In this document: positions 1-13,400 of the stretch, one piece after another
How positions within the stretch are numbered: position 1 is the stretch's first letter
How the letters are laid out: each line of letters begins with the position of its first letter
Origin: Dicaeum eximium
Lineage: Eukaryota > Chordata > Aves > Passeriformes > Dicaeidae
Reading direction: 5' to 3'
Length of the DNA stretch: 64,000 bases
Assembly (NCBI GenBank): GCA_013396995.1
Contig: VWZP01001731.1
Location: forward strand, 228,042-292,041
The notes under the pieces: model-generated
The model's database searches: none
What the model was told of the DNA's origin: nothing
Seen by the model: the letters and a program-made list of their open reading frames with translations, nothing else
Program-made: the position numbers and the translations under genes

Positions 1-2479
1 GACAAAATAGGAGGAACGGTCCAGAATTAGCAAGAATGTGGAGGTAAACAAGGCATTTTTCATGAGCACTAGTTACCCTCACAAGTATAAAGCCAAGGAC
101 TCTGCCACTGTTCCAAGGAAATGTACTTCACCAGCACTTTTGGAGGTTTTCTGTTCTGTACTTGCTGAAGAAGCTACCACTGATCAGCCAAATAGCTGAA
201 CTTGACCCAAGTAACAATGCTGAGGACCTTTTCCTTCCAGGCTTTATGTCTAACTAACCACTAACACTTTTTGCTGCTCCTAAGGAGCTCTGACAGCACT
301 AGGAAACATCAAACAGGCATGCCCGAGGTTGAAGACACCAACTGATTTCCTCTGGTTAAAATACATCACTTGATTCTATTAGACAGGCTCCAGCCACACA
401 CACTCTTAACACCAATTCTTCTTCACAGATCTGTTTTAAAAGTTATTTTGCTGAACTCCCCAGATCTAACAGCAATGTAACACAAGCAATGCAATTTAAA
501 AATAACTAGTAGAAACTTGCCCAAACATTTTTTACACCTGCATTATAGAAACTTCAGGGAAAAAAAAAACAAAAGAAAAAGCTAGGGACTTGGTACTCCC
601 ACTTGCTACAGTAGTGTTCTGAAAGGGCTGGAAAGCAGGCTGCAAACCAGGTACTCTCTACCAGTCTACACCTGTTTTTTGCAGAGGTAAGTAGCAATAG
701 GTCAGTGGAGAGAGAATTAGAAAACAGTATTTCAGAGGTACTTTAGAGCTCTGGTGTTTTTCTCTGCTCTTCCTCTATTCTATCTTGTGCTGTTTTCCTT
801 TTTTCTTGCACTAACCATCTCAGCCTACTTATTTTTGGAAAGTGAGCCCTGGTAGGCTGCAAACAATGTATGACATTAGTCAGGTGGTGTTACCAGACAG
901 TGGAACAACCAAGAGGGGCCAGCAGGCACCACGACTTGCTGCAGGAGCCAAGGAGGTGCTCTGTAAGAGAATCTCAAGTGCCACATGCAAAGCCCAGTAG
1001 CCAGAGTATCAACCTGCTGGCAACACCCAGTGACCTCACCTTCAAGCTTCAGAGCCGGCAGAAGCAGATATAAAGATCAGCTTTCAGGGCGTGGCTTCAA
1101 CACTTCAAAATTTTACTGTGCAATGAACAATTAATGGAATGGAAAATAAACCTTTTAAGGAAAGAGCGAATCCAGCCAAGTCTCTAATTAACAATCTTTT
1201 TCTGAAGCCTGTTCTAAAAGCTTTTCAGTTTGTGGACACTAAGAATACAGCTACAGTGAAAAGTGTGTGTAATCATTTGAGTGCACTCCTAGTCCATACA
1301 GCAGACAGACAATTAACAACCAGGTACAAAGCAAAGGGTTGAAAAGCCCCCATTCCCAGATTTTCTACCATTTTTTTATTACTGTTTTAGGATGAATTCA
1401 TACAACTGCTGGACTTTTTTCTTCCAAATTACCCTCTCCTATAAAAGCAACATTAAGACTCGATACGGAATATGAAATATACTTTAACTTCTCTCTTCCC
1501 AGGTTCTTATACCTAATATATTAGCCTTACACTAAAAAACACCTTTGGTGGTCCTCATGCTGCTTTGTGTTGCACAGAAAACAAAACTTCCATTTATTAT
1601 GTTCATATTCACCACTTGAACTTTTTTTAATTTCCAAATTACAGTTTGCTTACAGAACTTTAATGAAATCCCGATTGTTTGCACATCCTTGTATGTAACA
1701 CAGAGAAATGGCACAGTTACAAAAAAATAAAACCAAAATCAAAACACCCTACCCGAAATAGTTTCATTGTCTAGATTTATTGGTTTACGAAACTAAGCCT
1801 CTCCCAGATTCTTAGCAGCAAAATTCAATTACGTAGAAAGGAGCAGGACAGAGAAATCAGCCAGTTCCCCCACTGAGAACCAGAGCTGACTAAGCCATAA
1901 ATTAAGCTGAGTGGCTCTGTCAACTCGACTGAAGTTGCAGTAATTATCTAATGGCTCTTGGAAGAATCCATAGCCAAGATTCTTGAATTTCCATAATTTT
2001 TAAAAGAGAGAGCTAATTTCAAGAGATCTTCAGATCCAGGTAAATTACTTGCACTCATGTTTTCCCTGCTAACTTAAAATCACATCTAGGGTTCTTCTCT
2101 GATGTTTCAAGAAAATTTTGCAAGCAAGAGTAGAGAAGGAAAAAAAGATTAATGTAGACATCATCCAGAAAACACTACCAAATATACAAAGCAGCAGAAG
2201 ATATTTTCCTCCCAATTTTCATATTTTAATTTTTTAAACACGTATTTCAAGAAAAGAGCAATTAAAAATGTATGCCTCAAAATTAAGTTGCCTGTATGTG
2301 CTGAATGAACATGGGTTTTTAAAGCACTCCTTCCTTATTCTAAGCAGCCCCCTTAGAAATGCTTTAACTCTCAAATGTATATAGCACTACAGTCAAAGTA
2401 ATTATGTATCTGTGCTCATCTTTTAAAACCTATTACTAGACAGCATTTGCCCTAGAACTGTAAAGAGGTCTCCCACAAA
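1..2479. other. Downstream flank with no recognised gene
   Basis: AT-rich sequence with only short open frames and no recognisable protein, RNA gene or CR1/LTR copy. In human, CPLX1 lies next beyond the GAK 3' end; nothing here can be identified as part of it. Confidence 0.6.
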
Positions 2480-4325
2480 CCTATTCTACCAGCAGAAGCC
2501 TTTATTTTCCATGGTTGCAGAACATATATGCAGAATATTGATGAAGTGTCCAAAGGAAAAAAAATTAACTCTTATTTTAAATCAGACAGCAACTTACATA
2601 CATTTATGAAGAAATCTACTGAGATTTAAGACTGCTTCAAAGCAGTAACTGAAATACAACAGCAGCTATGAATAATATATAACCTTCCTGATCCATAACT
2701 GATCCTAGCTTCATCTTAAAAAAAAAAAAGAAAAAATCACAGCAGCTGAATATATATGCAAATATACACAAACAAAACGTGTGATCAGAGGTTAATAAGT
2801 AACTGTGTTATATCAGAGCTAGAGACTAAACATTCCAAGTGTTCAGCAGTCTCTAACCCACCAGCTCTCAGGCTGGTGCAGCAATGGAAAATCTCATCCA
2901 ACACACCTTTCAGGTGGCATTAGGATCTCATGTTTCCTGTTCAGACGTTGCTCAGCCGAACAGTTACCTCTGCTAATAATACAGCTTCTCTCTCAGTTAA
3001 GCATGCAAAATGTATAAAAAGGCAAGTGATCAAAATATCCCCTTGAATGCCCAACTGTCCAGTATCAAGAGACTGCTGCTGAAGATTTAACACCCCCAGC
3101 ACTAATTTTCAACGTTTTCAAACGTGATATGAAAATTGCATTTTGCTATTACACAGAGTATAACAGTCATTGGTCATTTGCATCATCTACCCCAGCACTA
3201 GTGAAAAAGTGCCTTCGGAACAGGGATGAGAAAACATGGCAAGTTTTGTTAACAAGCTGTGTCTCTACTCACACCTTGCACTAAGCAGTGCATGGACAAA
3301 GGTGAGCAGAAATTCAACAGTATACCAAGACACACCATGTTTTCACATGCACTGATGCTATGCGTATCTCAAAAACACAGAAGTTCAAACATGCAGCAAA
3401 ATGTTTGTTAAAGCACTTTAAATGCTCACCAGATGATAATGAGTGATTTAATAGTCAGACAAATCAAAGCACAGTAAAAGGTTTTGTGCTTACATTTCAA
3501 GTTTGAGAGTAACATTGTTTCTATCAGAGTATTTGAAGTGCAATGAAAGGAACGTTCCACTGAATTCAGAAGCAAAAGACACCATATAAAGAACTAGGAG
3601 AATAAGCACAGATCAGAGTACTGCAATAAATAAACAAAACAGCAGGAACATGCAGATCTCAGAGACAAAATTTCTCTTTAGATTCATGATATGTAAAAAA
3701 AAACAATTAAAAAAAAATCAAGAACAACCCTGTCTGACTTTCCCACATGTGGTGTCTTTTTGGCTAAACAACTCTTACCCTATTGTAAGGAACACAGATA
3801 TTACCAGAAAACCTTATTTACAGAATGATTATTAGATTGATTATATAAAATACAGATGAAAATATACACCCTTAGGTTTGAGATAAGCCAAGCAAATTCA
3901 CTGCTGCTAACTAAAGCACTTTGAAGAAGGAGACAGGCACCAAATATCAAAATTGAATCACAAAACTACTTGAAGTAACAGACAAATTTGGGACGGTAGA
4001 CAGCAAAGATCAATTAAGTTGGAATGATTTATAACTAATACTAGCCTATCTCTAATTACTTAGCTTCCTTTAAATTCTAGTTTTCTTATACAAAACTGAA
4101 GAGAAACCTTTACTCTCAGATTGTGATTTCTTCAGCAGCTTTTTTCTTAATGCATCTTTGTAATGCTTTGTACTCTACATCTTACAAAATACATCCCCAC
4201 ATTTAAGTGCATGACTAGAAACTGTGCTGGAATTGTGGAAAAGCGCTTCATAAATCTCAGGCGCAATAAAGTCATAACAATGCTCAGCTCCAGTTTCTGG
4301 AAGCAGTTCTGTGAAAGGTGAAGTT
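2480..4325 (-). other. GAK: Probable GAK 3' UTR (end not determined)
   Basis: This is sequence directly after the stop codon on the minus strand. No canonical AATAAA occurs in the first 1.8 kb. Weaker candidates are TATAAA (complement of 4028-4033) and ATTAAA (complement of 3447-3452). The first canonical signal is at 2501-2506. The true 3' end could therefore be anywhere from about 4010 to 2480 or lower. Confidence 0.35.
2501..2506 (-). terminator. Candidate polyadenylation signal AATAAA
   Basis: The complement of TTTATT on the minus strand, followed within about 35 bases by a GT-rich stretch (GGTTTGTGGGAG) of the kind that binds CstF. It is the first canonical signal after the GAK stop codon, about 1.8 kb downstream. 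Confidence 0.35.
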
Positions 4326-4427
4326 TCAGAAAAGAGACTTTGATCCCTGGTTTTCGAACTCTGACCATGCATCATTCAATTCCATGAAGATCATTTTGGC
4401 ATATTGCTCATAGGGTTGTCCTGTGGC
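4326..4427 (-). CDS. GAK: GAK coding exon 28 (residues 1288-1320) and stop
   Basis: 102 bp encoding ATGQPYEQYAKMIFMELNDA then WSEFENQGSKSLF and TGA (4326-4328). These are J-domain helix III and the conserved C-terminus. The acceptor is TTCCAG. Confidence 0.97.
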   Translation of the reverse strand, partial: ATGQPYEQYAKMIFMELNDAWSEFENQGSKSLF

Positions 4428-7400
4428 CTGGAAACAAAGAGAATGTACCATAAGCATAAAATAGGAGAAATGAGGTCTTAGGAAATATCCCACCACTTCT
4501 ATATTTGCTGTCTTATTCAACAGCAATAGACCTCTCTGTGAATATAATTTTACAGACAGAAAACTCTCTCCAACCTGGTCCAAAGCTTGCCATGAGTATT
4601 TTTTAAACAAATCTAAACCCTTGGTTTCCTTACTTTACTTTCAAGCTTTCAGAACAATTTGTAAGTAATTGAAATTTAGCTAAAAAAAATTCCAAAGCTG
4701 CTCTTTTCATAAATAGTTTCATTTACTATTACTTACTAATCAAATTAAGCCACTTTTGGAATTGCTTCCTGAGAGATCTTGCAGTAGTGTACAGGATAAA
4801 ATCTGAGTTCTCTTTGAGACAACTTCTTTCGAATGGGATTCCCTGGAGAAAAATCTGTTGCTGGTTGTGAATGACGCTGAGACTCAACATGACTGACACA
4901 GCACTTCCTGTGTGTTTGCTTCCATACTCAAAGATAGTATGCTCCTGATTCCCTGACTGTTTCACAGCCACCCTGACTCTGGGCCAAGACAATCCAACCC
5001 TTGTAGTTAATAAATATGCAGTCCCAAAAGATGGTTCTCTCCAATAAAAAAGGGAAGCCTCAGAGGCCCCTCCAGGATCCTTCCCCTTCTCCTGCTGCTT
5101 AGCTTTTGCCACTGGCAGTACTTTACTGATGCATTGAGAGAGTGCTTTAATGGGTAAGCTGCAGAATAAAAGAACAAGGAAAACAAATATGCATTAAGTA
5201 GAGCTGTGTTCTGACACTGATGTGCCAAGGGCCTTACAGAAAACATCAAAAAAACCACCATGAAGGTGGAAGAAGTCACATACCCAAGAACATGAAGGAG
5301 AAGGGGAACTAAAAGATGAAAAAATGTCTTGTTTGTTATGGACACAAGACAACATAGGATTTAGACTACTGCTCACTAAACCACCAGAGAATGCAAACCT
5401 GAAAATTCAAACCAGATATATCCAATGATACTCTTTCTATCTAATACAAGAGCTCAGAATAAGAACCTACCTTGATACATTGGGATGAATTAAATATTTT
5501 TAAAAAGACAGCTGCAATGTAATATTCATTACATATTTTTCATCTGATAATTTGTTTATTCTACTAAGTTTACTTTTTTTAGTAAAAATTGTTTAGTAAA
5601 TGAGGTTCAGCAGGTTTTTCCTACCAGTTTTGCTGTGGCAGCCTCTGAGTCTCCATACTAGTTCTAAAAGACTTGAAGTACCAGCTCACAGAAATGAAAC
5701 AGATTCCACTAATCAGCATTAAATCTGCCATCTGTCAGTCAGAACCTAGCATGACTGAATTTGGTGCTCAGTACAACCCTCACAGGATCTTTCATTTGTT
5801 AACACTTCTCTGTTGAATTCTGAGCTGTGTCAGGATGACAAGAATAATCCTGTACTACCTGAATGCAGTAGGACACCACGTTCAGAAGACAATGAAAGCA
5901 CAGTGAAGAACATCTATGGTGCTGACTGAGAAGCAAGGCATTTGCCAGTAACCAGTACGGTGTGGTAAAAGTAGTTCTTATTCCTCCTACGATAAAGAAG
6001 ATCAGAGGAACACACTCACCTTATCAGGATGAACCACAAGCACTGCTCTCCTGTAGTACTTCTTTACTTGTTCAGGAGTTACTAAATCTGCCATGCTGAC
6101 TGGTTTCCACTTATTTTCCCCTTCCCAAAGCACTGTATGAAGAGTGGATATCAATGCTCTGATATTTCTCTCCTTTCCTTCAATCCATTCAAGAATCTGG
6201 GAAAATCAGAATATATAGAACTGAATGCAGCACTGTAAGCATTCTCAGCCTCTACAGACATAATCTTCACTCTCTGCAAGACTACATGTTCACGACTCAA
6301 GAACAGTTGTCCTACTACACTCACTCCCCAAATTAAATTGTCTTAGCCCCTAAAAAGTGATACTTGTACATCTACATAGCTCATTGTTACTACTTTATTG
6401 CAGAAATTCAGTCATTGCAAGAGAAATTACCGAGATAAGTTACATATTACAAACCCCTGTAAAATTAATGGCAAGAGAAATGACAGGAGTAATTAAAAGG
6501 AGTAATTAAAAACATCTGTTAAAATTAGATATTACATTAATCTTGTGTCCCTGTCAGGGCACACACACAAATTATTACTTTATTTCTACAAAAGTGTAAA
6601 TATATTTTAAAACTTCTATTGTACAAGATTTGTACAAAAGATTACGTCTATTAATAATTCATGTTTATTTAAGCAACCTGCAGAGGTGTGCAGACTAAAG
6701 TGCTCTTAGAGATATATCCAAAGTCAATTAGAGTAACTTTGTTCAGACTTTAACAACAATATTCAAGCCATAATATAGGGATACAGTGTTTTCATTGAAT
6801 ACCTACTATCACCAGTGAGGATGGTAACTAAATATCTGTACTTCTTTCCATTTGTGGTGATTTGTTAAAAGGTACCCATGCAAGCTGCTAACTCTCTCTT
6901 AAGGAAGGACACTGTGAAAACAAATTTCAGTGTTCCTGTAAAGTTCGCTTACAAACTTTTCCAAAGCACTATCAAGACTAAAAAATTAGAAATGTATTAA
7001 TATGTGAAGTTATCAACGACTAAGGGGTCAAAAAAATCTGAACAGCAAGGAACACCTCCGAAACTAGTTATACAGCCTGTCTCCAGAATTGCACCTTCTA
7101 GTAATTTCTTAGGACAGCAGGAGCACTTGTTAACCAGAAAATGAAAGTACATGGTCACCCTGAAGACACCTATTTTCGCATAAGTAATTTTGAAAGCGTG
7201 TTTTTGTATTATCAGCTAAATCCATCTTTTCTAAACCATGACCCTTTAGTTTCTCTGTTATTCATTGTATCCTCCTGCTCTGTTATCAGCAGTTCTAAGC
7301 ATAAGATCAGATTTTCACTTAAATCAAAATCACTGTTAAGCAAACCTTGAGTTTCAAGGGGTCCATATCTTTAGACATCTCTTGTTTTCTCATCTCAGCA

Positions 7401-10400
7401 ATTGTCTTTGGTCCCTTTTTATCAGATTTCGCTGAAAATCCTTGATTAGATAAGAGATCCTCAAAGTCATTTTCTGAAACTTTTGGCTTTTGACCTATGA
7501 AAAGAGAAAAAACATTAAGTGAAAAGTTTCCCAGAAGAATACATTAACAGGGGAAATATATTGCCCTTAGATACACTTGGATGGCATTTATCATTGCCAT
7601 GATAAATATCCTTCAGTGATGCCAAAAGCCACAAAACCAAAAAGGATAAAAATAAAAGGGATTGTTAACAAACTTTCAGTCCAGCAGAGCAGACAACCTA
7701 ACATGCTAGCCTGTGACTAAATATTTGCCTGCCCTCCTTTTTAAAAAAATTGAGTAGATTTGAGGGAGCACACATATACCCACAATTTTGGAAAAGGCTC
7801 CATTTTTCCACTATAAGTTAGTTCCAAATGCTAGGCAGCAGTTTTTCAAATAACCATATACTCAATACTATCATTGAAAGCATGTAGTCAACACCTAAGC
7901 ATGTTTAAACTTATCCAGAATAACGAAGGGATAAAATACCAACACGAATATTCATTACAGAACCAACAAATTTCAGAGAACTGTAGAACAACTGAACTCT
8001 GAAGAGGCCTCTGATATTGTCTATTCCAATCCCCACTCAAAGCAAGGATGACCAGGTACATTTGTTAGATCCTTGTCCAGCTGAGGTCCATCTGTTTTTA
8101 AGCGAGAGGAATCACAACAAGCTGTGCTGCACCTTATGCCCACTGCCTCTCCATCCTGACACCTCTTTCCAGACGTGGACCAACAGAATAATTACAATTT
8201 AAAGAAGTACCTGTTGTTTATTTATGTCAGTTTAAGGGAAGCATAATCTTAATACCAACGCACCAGAAAACAAAATTTTCCATGAAAGTTTATACAGAAG
8301 AGCCAAGCCTAACCCTGTGACTCCAAGTTTGCCTGCTTGGTTGGAACATGTTAAAGGACTCTATGATTCCAAGTGGTCGTGTCCCCATGTCTCTTTCAAA
8401 CACAAGAATTTTCAGTAATTTTAACCTCAGGCTTTTTCAAGATAAACTACTCTTCTTCAGCTAGGAAAAACACTGTATCCCTTTACCTTTGTATCACAAA
8501 CAGACTAACATGAAGCAACATTACCAAGCATCTCTCCCCGGATGGATCAAATTTACCTTTCCAAACTCACTGATACAAAACCACTACCCATGTGGGTGAG
8601 GAATTACAGCCTTGAGACTTCATGCCCAAACTCTTATATACTTGTGCCATCATCAGCTTGTCTGTTATGTATTGGGATAGCTTTGGAAAGGCAGGACACC
8701 AGATTTGCCAAGTGTTTGTTTTGTACTAGACACAACTTAAATGTAAATAAAAATATGAAAGTAGAAGAGCTTCTAAAGGTAACAGCACACCCAGTTAACT
8801 TCACATGGGACATCATAAGTAATACACATTCAGAAAACTTACCAAAGCTTGGGGCTCTGACTCCTCTTTCTTCTCGTCCTCCAATAACACTGAAGTTTAC
8901 TGTGTAGTTGGGCTTAGCTGCTGTGCTGGACTTAGTCTGGGACTGCCATGAACTATTTTGTGGTTTGGGGGATTTCTGCCACTGATTTCCCAGCTTCTGA
9001 GATGGAGCAGTCTTCTGACTAAATCCACTACCCAAGAGTCCACCAGTGGATGAACCTAACAATAAAAACTAAGTTAGTTGTTCAGTTCAATGCCTGTCAC
9101 CTGTTTATTACAAGTAACACAGCTTGGTCTTGACATATAACTCCATAGCTCAAAGTGATGTAACAGGAAAGTGTGGGTAAAATGAAGTTAAGAGTCGCAT
9201 TAACGAGTAACTTGAATGGCAGGAGCTGGAGGCCTTACTGAAAGTCCTCCCTTACAATTCAAGGTCTCAACTGTCAGTTTTAGCAAAAACATGCACCCTT
9301 ATCTGAAGGGTCAGACGTGTCAGGCCAGGAGATAATTTGGCTGTGACAGTATTTCTGCCTCCTGCTTCATTATATTTCTGCTAATATGCAGTGCAGAATA
9401 AACAACTAATTTCAAAAAAATAGTACTAAACTGAGTAGATTTTCAAATGAATGCTTTCAAAGTCTCTAGTGATTCCTTGCACTACTGTTAAAGGAAGATG
9501 AGATTATTCTACAGCAGCATTCACCGGGAATGTACCACATGTGAGTAAGAAAAGCACCACAGCCTGCAGGAGATACTGTAATCACCCTCCTATGGCATAG
9601 GCCAAGCTTGTCTGGGTATACACAGCAGTGTAAACTTGATTTGCTCTTTCAAAAATGGCTCCTTACACTTCAGCTCTCCTGATGTCTCCCTGTTGCAGTG
9701 GCTGCCCATACCTCTAACTTGCACAAGAGGATGTCTCCCCAGGGCCATGTACGAGATACTGTACTATATCTTGAAATACCACACCTGATAAAACCCAGTA
9801 CTGCAATACAACACCTAATAAAATCTAGGAATGCACTGCTTTTTCATGAAATCACTCAACTGCAGTCAACTCAGTTTTCAGTCATTGACAACTTGTGAAA
9901 TTTACAGAAAAAAAATCTTGTTACTAGTCAGAGCAAATAACCCTGCATTCTAAAAAACTATCTCTTTCACCTTTTCTTTCAAAGCATTCTACATTCATTA
10001 TTGCAGTTTTCAAGGCCAACAAATTCTTCCTGTAGGACAAGTCAATACTTCACCGGTTCACAGAACCGTGAACCGTTTTCAACGGCACATTTTTACTTTC
10101 TGATAAAGACCATTCCTAAAGAAGAGTGTGATAACACCAACCAGCACAAAACACTACTGGTATCCTGCCAGTATGCTAATACACCAGTATTAACTACTTG
10201 TAGCTATTTCTTTTGGGTTTATATAGCATTCATATTCAAGCAGCTTGCACTCTCATACATTTTCTTCCAGAACAATGTCTTGTACATGGAAACCAAATGA
10301 CTCCTATGAAAAATTCAACAGTGTGGTAACTCCAGTTGTATTCCAAAACTGAATTCCAGTTCTTGTGATGCCTTGGAAATTAATTTCAAGCCTGAGAACG

Positions 10401-13400
10401 TTAACTAGGACAGTGACACCTGGGTACTTCTTAATGCAGTCATTTTTCCTATTGAAAGCTAACTGAAAGAGTAATGAACTGACCCAAGTCCTCCTAAAAT
10501 TAGTCCAATTTCTGTCATCCGATTCAGTGTGGACTATACCTACATCTTCAAGTCAAGAATAAATTGACTTTTTTTACTGTCACACTATCTGTACATTTAA
10601 CAACCTGTATTAACCTGAATTATTAAACTAGAACATTTTTGAACATTTTTTTACTGCAAAGCAGCGTCATTGGTACTGCTTCAACACCAGAATTTTGCAG
10701 TGCTTATGCCCAAGCAATATCAAGAAGTTGAACACGGCATGCTACCTAGTGTTTCTCCAAGAATTCCACTGGTACTCAATTCAATACACAGTGCTAACTG
10801 CCAAGGCAACAGGGTAAAACCTCCATCAGCTCCAAGCTAAGGTGAAAGCAGGTTTGTGCAATTCAGCGACACTAGGCTGTTCAGAATCATTCCCTGTACT
10901 CTGGGCAGCTGGTCACATTTGTTACGGCAGTATGGGTTCTGAAATGCAAGGACCACAGCTCTTCTGTGAATGCTACAGGGCTAAATTCCTGAGTTTCAGG
11001 CCAATAAAACACCTTGGTACAAGAGTTACTCTGTAATGTCTCTCTTCTTCCAGAACTCCTTGTGCCCTTCACTGCAAACTGACAGATGGTCATAATGGTT
11101 TTGGTAATGATATGCAATGTATGGGCTTGATTTGTGGTCAATCTTATAAACATGGTACATGTGAGTAGCAGAGCTATGAAAGTCTACTGAATTCAAGGGA
11201 AAGTACTGAATTAACTGTTACTTTGGAAATAAAAAATGTAACTAATTTAATCCTGCTTTCATTTTAAATCCTTCAAGAACACTATAAATCAATGCTACGT
11301 AAGAAACCTCATGCTCAGTTACTGAATCAGCAACTCTTGGTTTCTCTTACCACCTCAACTAGATTTTGAAGCATTAATTATTCTTACTGTTCTTATATCA
11401 CAGCTGTAGTTATTTTCTGAAATATTATTCTGGATGTTTCAAAAAATATCTGGAAGATTCAATCTTTTCTTGTTACTCACCAGCTCTCAGCAAATACCTC
11501 AAGCTGGTTGTTAACAATTAAGAGGAAACACTTTCCTTTATAGGCTGTCAGTAACATTTACTGGTAAAAGAAGCAAATCAAACAGTAGAGGCACTAAATA
11601 TAGTCTATCAAAAGTAAGATCTTACCTGGAAGACTAGATCCCAGACTGGCAAGATCAGCAAAAGGATCAAAGTTCTGAGCTTTCGCCTGGCTGAAGGACA
11701 AACCTGAAGACACACTGGACTGGCTTCCGGTGGTAAAAGCTTGGCCTGAATAATAAGAAGACACATCACGTACCTAGTCTGTTTGGAAATTGAGAGGAAG
11801 AACAAAAGCAGTATCTCCACAACACTTCAAGCAAACCTTCCCAACATTCTACTTCACAACATCTTTTCCCATAACAAGAATTACCATTACTCTAGAGCAC
11901 TGAAACACTTTAATTCCTGTGCCTTGAACTTAAATCTGAAAAACTACACAAGTGCCTTACTAAATGTAAGCAGCAAAGCAAAAATGTTCAGCAGTTTCAG
12001 GTGATTATACTGACCCAGTCTGGAGTACTCCTCTAATGGAAAAATTTAATTTCATAATACCTTCACAAACAGGCTTCAGCTGTGGTGATGCTACATTGCT
12101 GGTTGTTGAGGAATCTGCCCAAGAATCCCATCCACTTAAGAGATCTGGCTGGCTTGTAGATGATGATATTTTAGGTGGCTCTGGTGTCAAACTGCCTACA
12201 GAAGAAAAAAGAAATGTTTTCATGTTTAAGAAAACCATTATAATAGTATATTTATTTACCAATACCAACAGAATGTGTACCACATTGTCAGCTACACAGC
12301 TTGCTTAATTTTCTTGGGAACAGCTGTGCAGTCTAACAGGACTCAGAAGGGTTGTACCACTGGAATTCCTTCATTTCTATTTTAAAACATCCCACACACT
12401 TCATAGATAAGGTATTTACATGCACAGGCAATGCTATGAATTTAACAGCTAAGGTCTCCAGACCAAAAGAACTAGCTCAGGTACAGATCTAGGGCATGTT
12501 GCTGTTCCTGACAACACAGCTGGAAAGAGGAAAGCAGCAGCGCTCCATGAATGGTGCTCTTCATTACTCAGCAGTCTGGGTGCTACACAGGTGAAGCCAG
12601 GTCACTTCAAACTGCAGGTTTGCTAACCCAGGCTGCTTGTGACAAAGGGGCCTCTTGGCCAACTAATACACTCTTTGAGGTGTAACACAAATGAATGCAC
12701 ACAATTGAAGAGCAGGATACAGGAAGAGTGATTTTTTCTGGGAAAAGGTTAAGAATTTCTAGCTCCATGGATAAAAACCACTTTTCTATACACCATGACA
12801 TCTAAATGAAAAAGTTATATTTAAAAGCATGCAAGGGTACTGCCACTAACTCATAGAAAATGTTGTATGCCATCTAAAGTATAACTGCATCCCTGGCACC
12901 TCCAAATGATTCCCCACTTACTTGCTCACACGAACTATGAGGTGAGCCATCCTCAGAATGAGATATGCTACGTATGGAACACTCAAAATTGCATGCCAGC
13001 TCTAAGCATTCTCCTCGAGCAGAGCTTGTGGAGACTCACAGTAAAGCAGGACAGCTTTTGAATGTAACCCCCACTTTAATGCTATAACAACTGTGAGTGC
13101 TACAGGGAGAGGGGATATTTCAGTAAAGACAATACATTTAGTAGTGGTCTAAGACATTTCATAGACATAGGGTTTAGAAAGTTAACCCAGCCATCCTTAC
13201 AAAAACAGTAACATTCTGAGGCTTTGGAAGTATCAACTACTACATCACAGCCTTTCACTTGTCTCAGCATCTCAGCTTTACATTTTAAATATTAATATCA
13301 AATCCTCCTAATTAAGGAAATAATTAGAAGCAAATTAAATACCCCTATAGTATCTCAATCTACTAATACAATTTATAATTAGATCTTACAGCTGCAAAGT

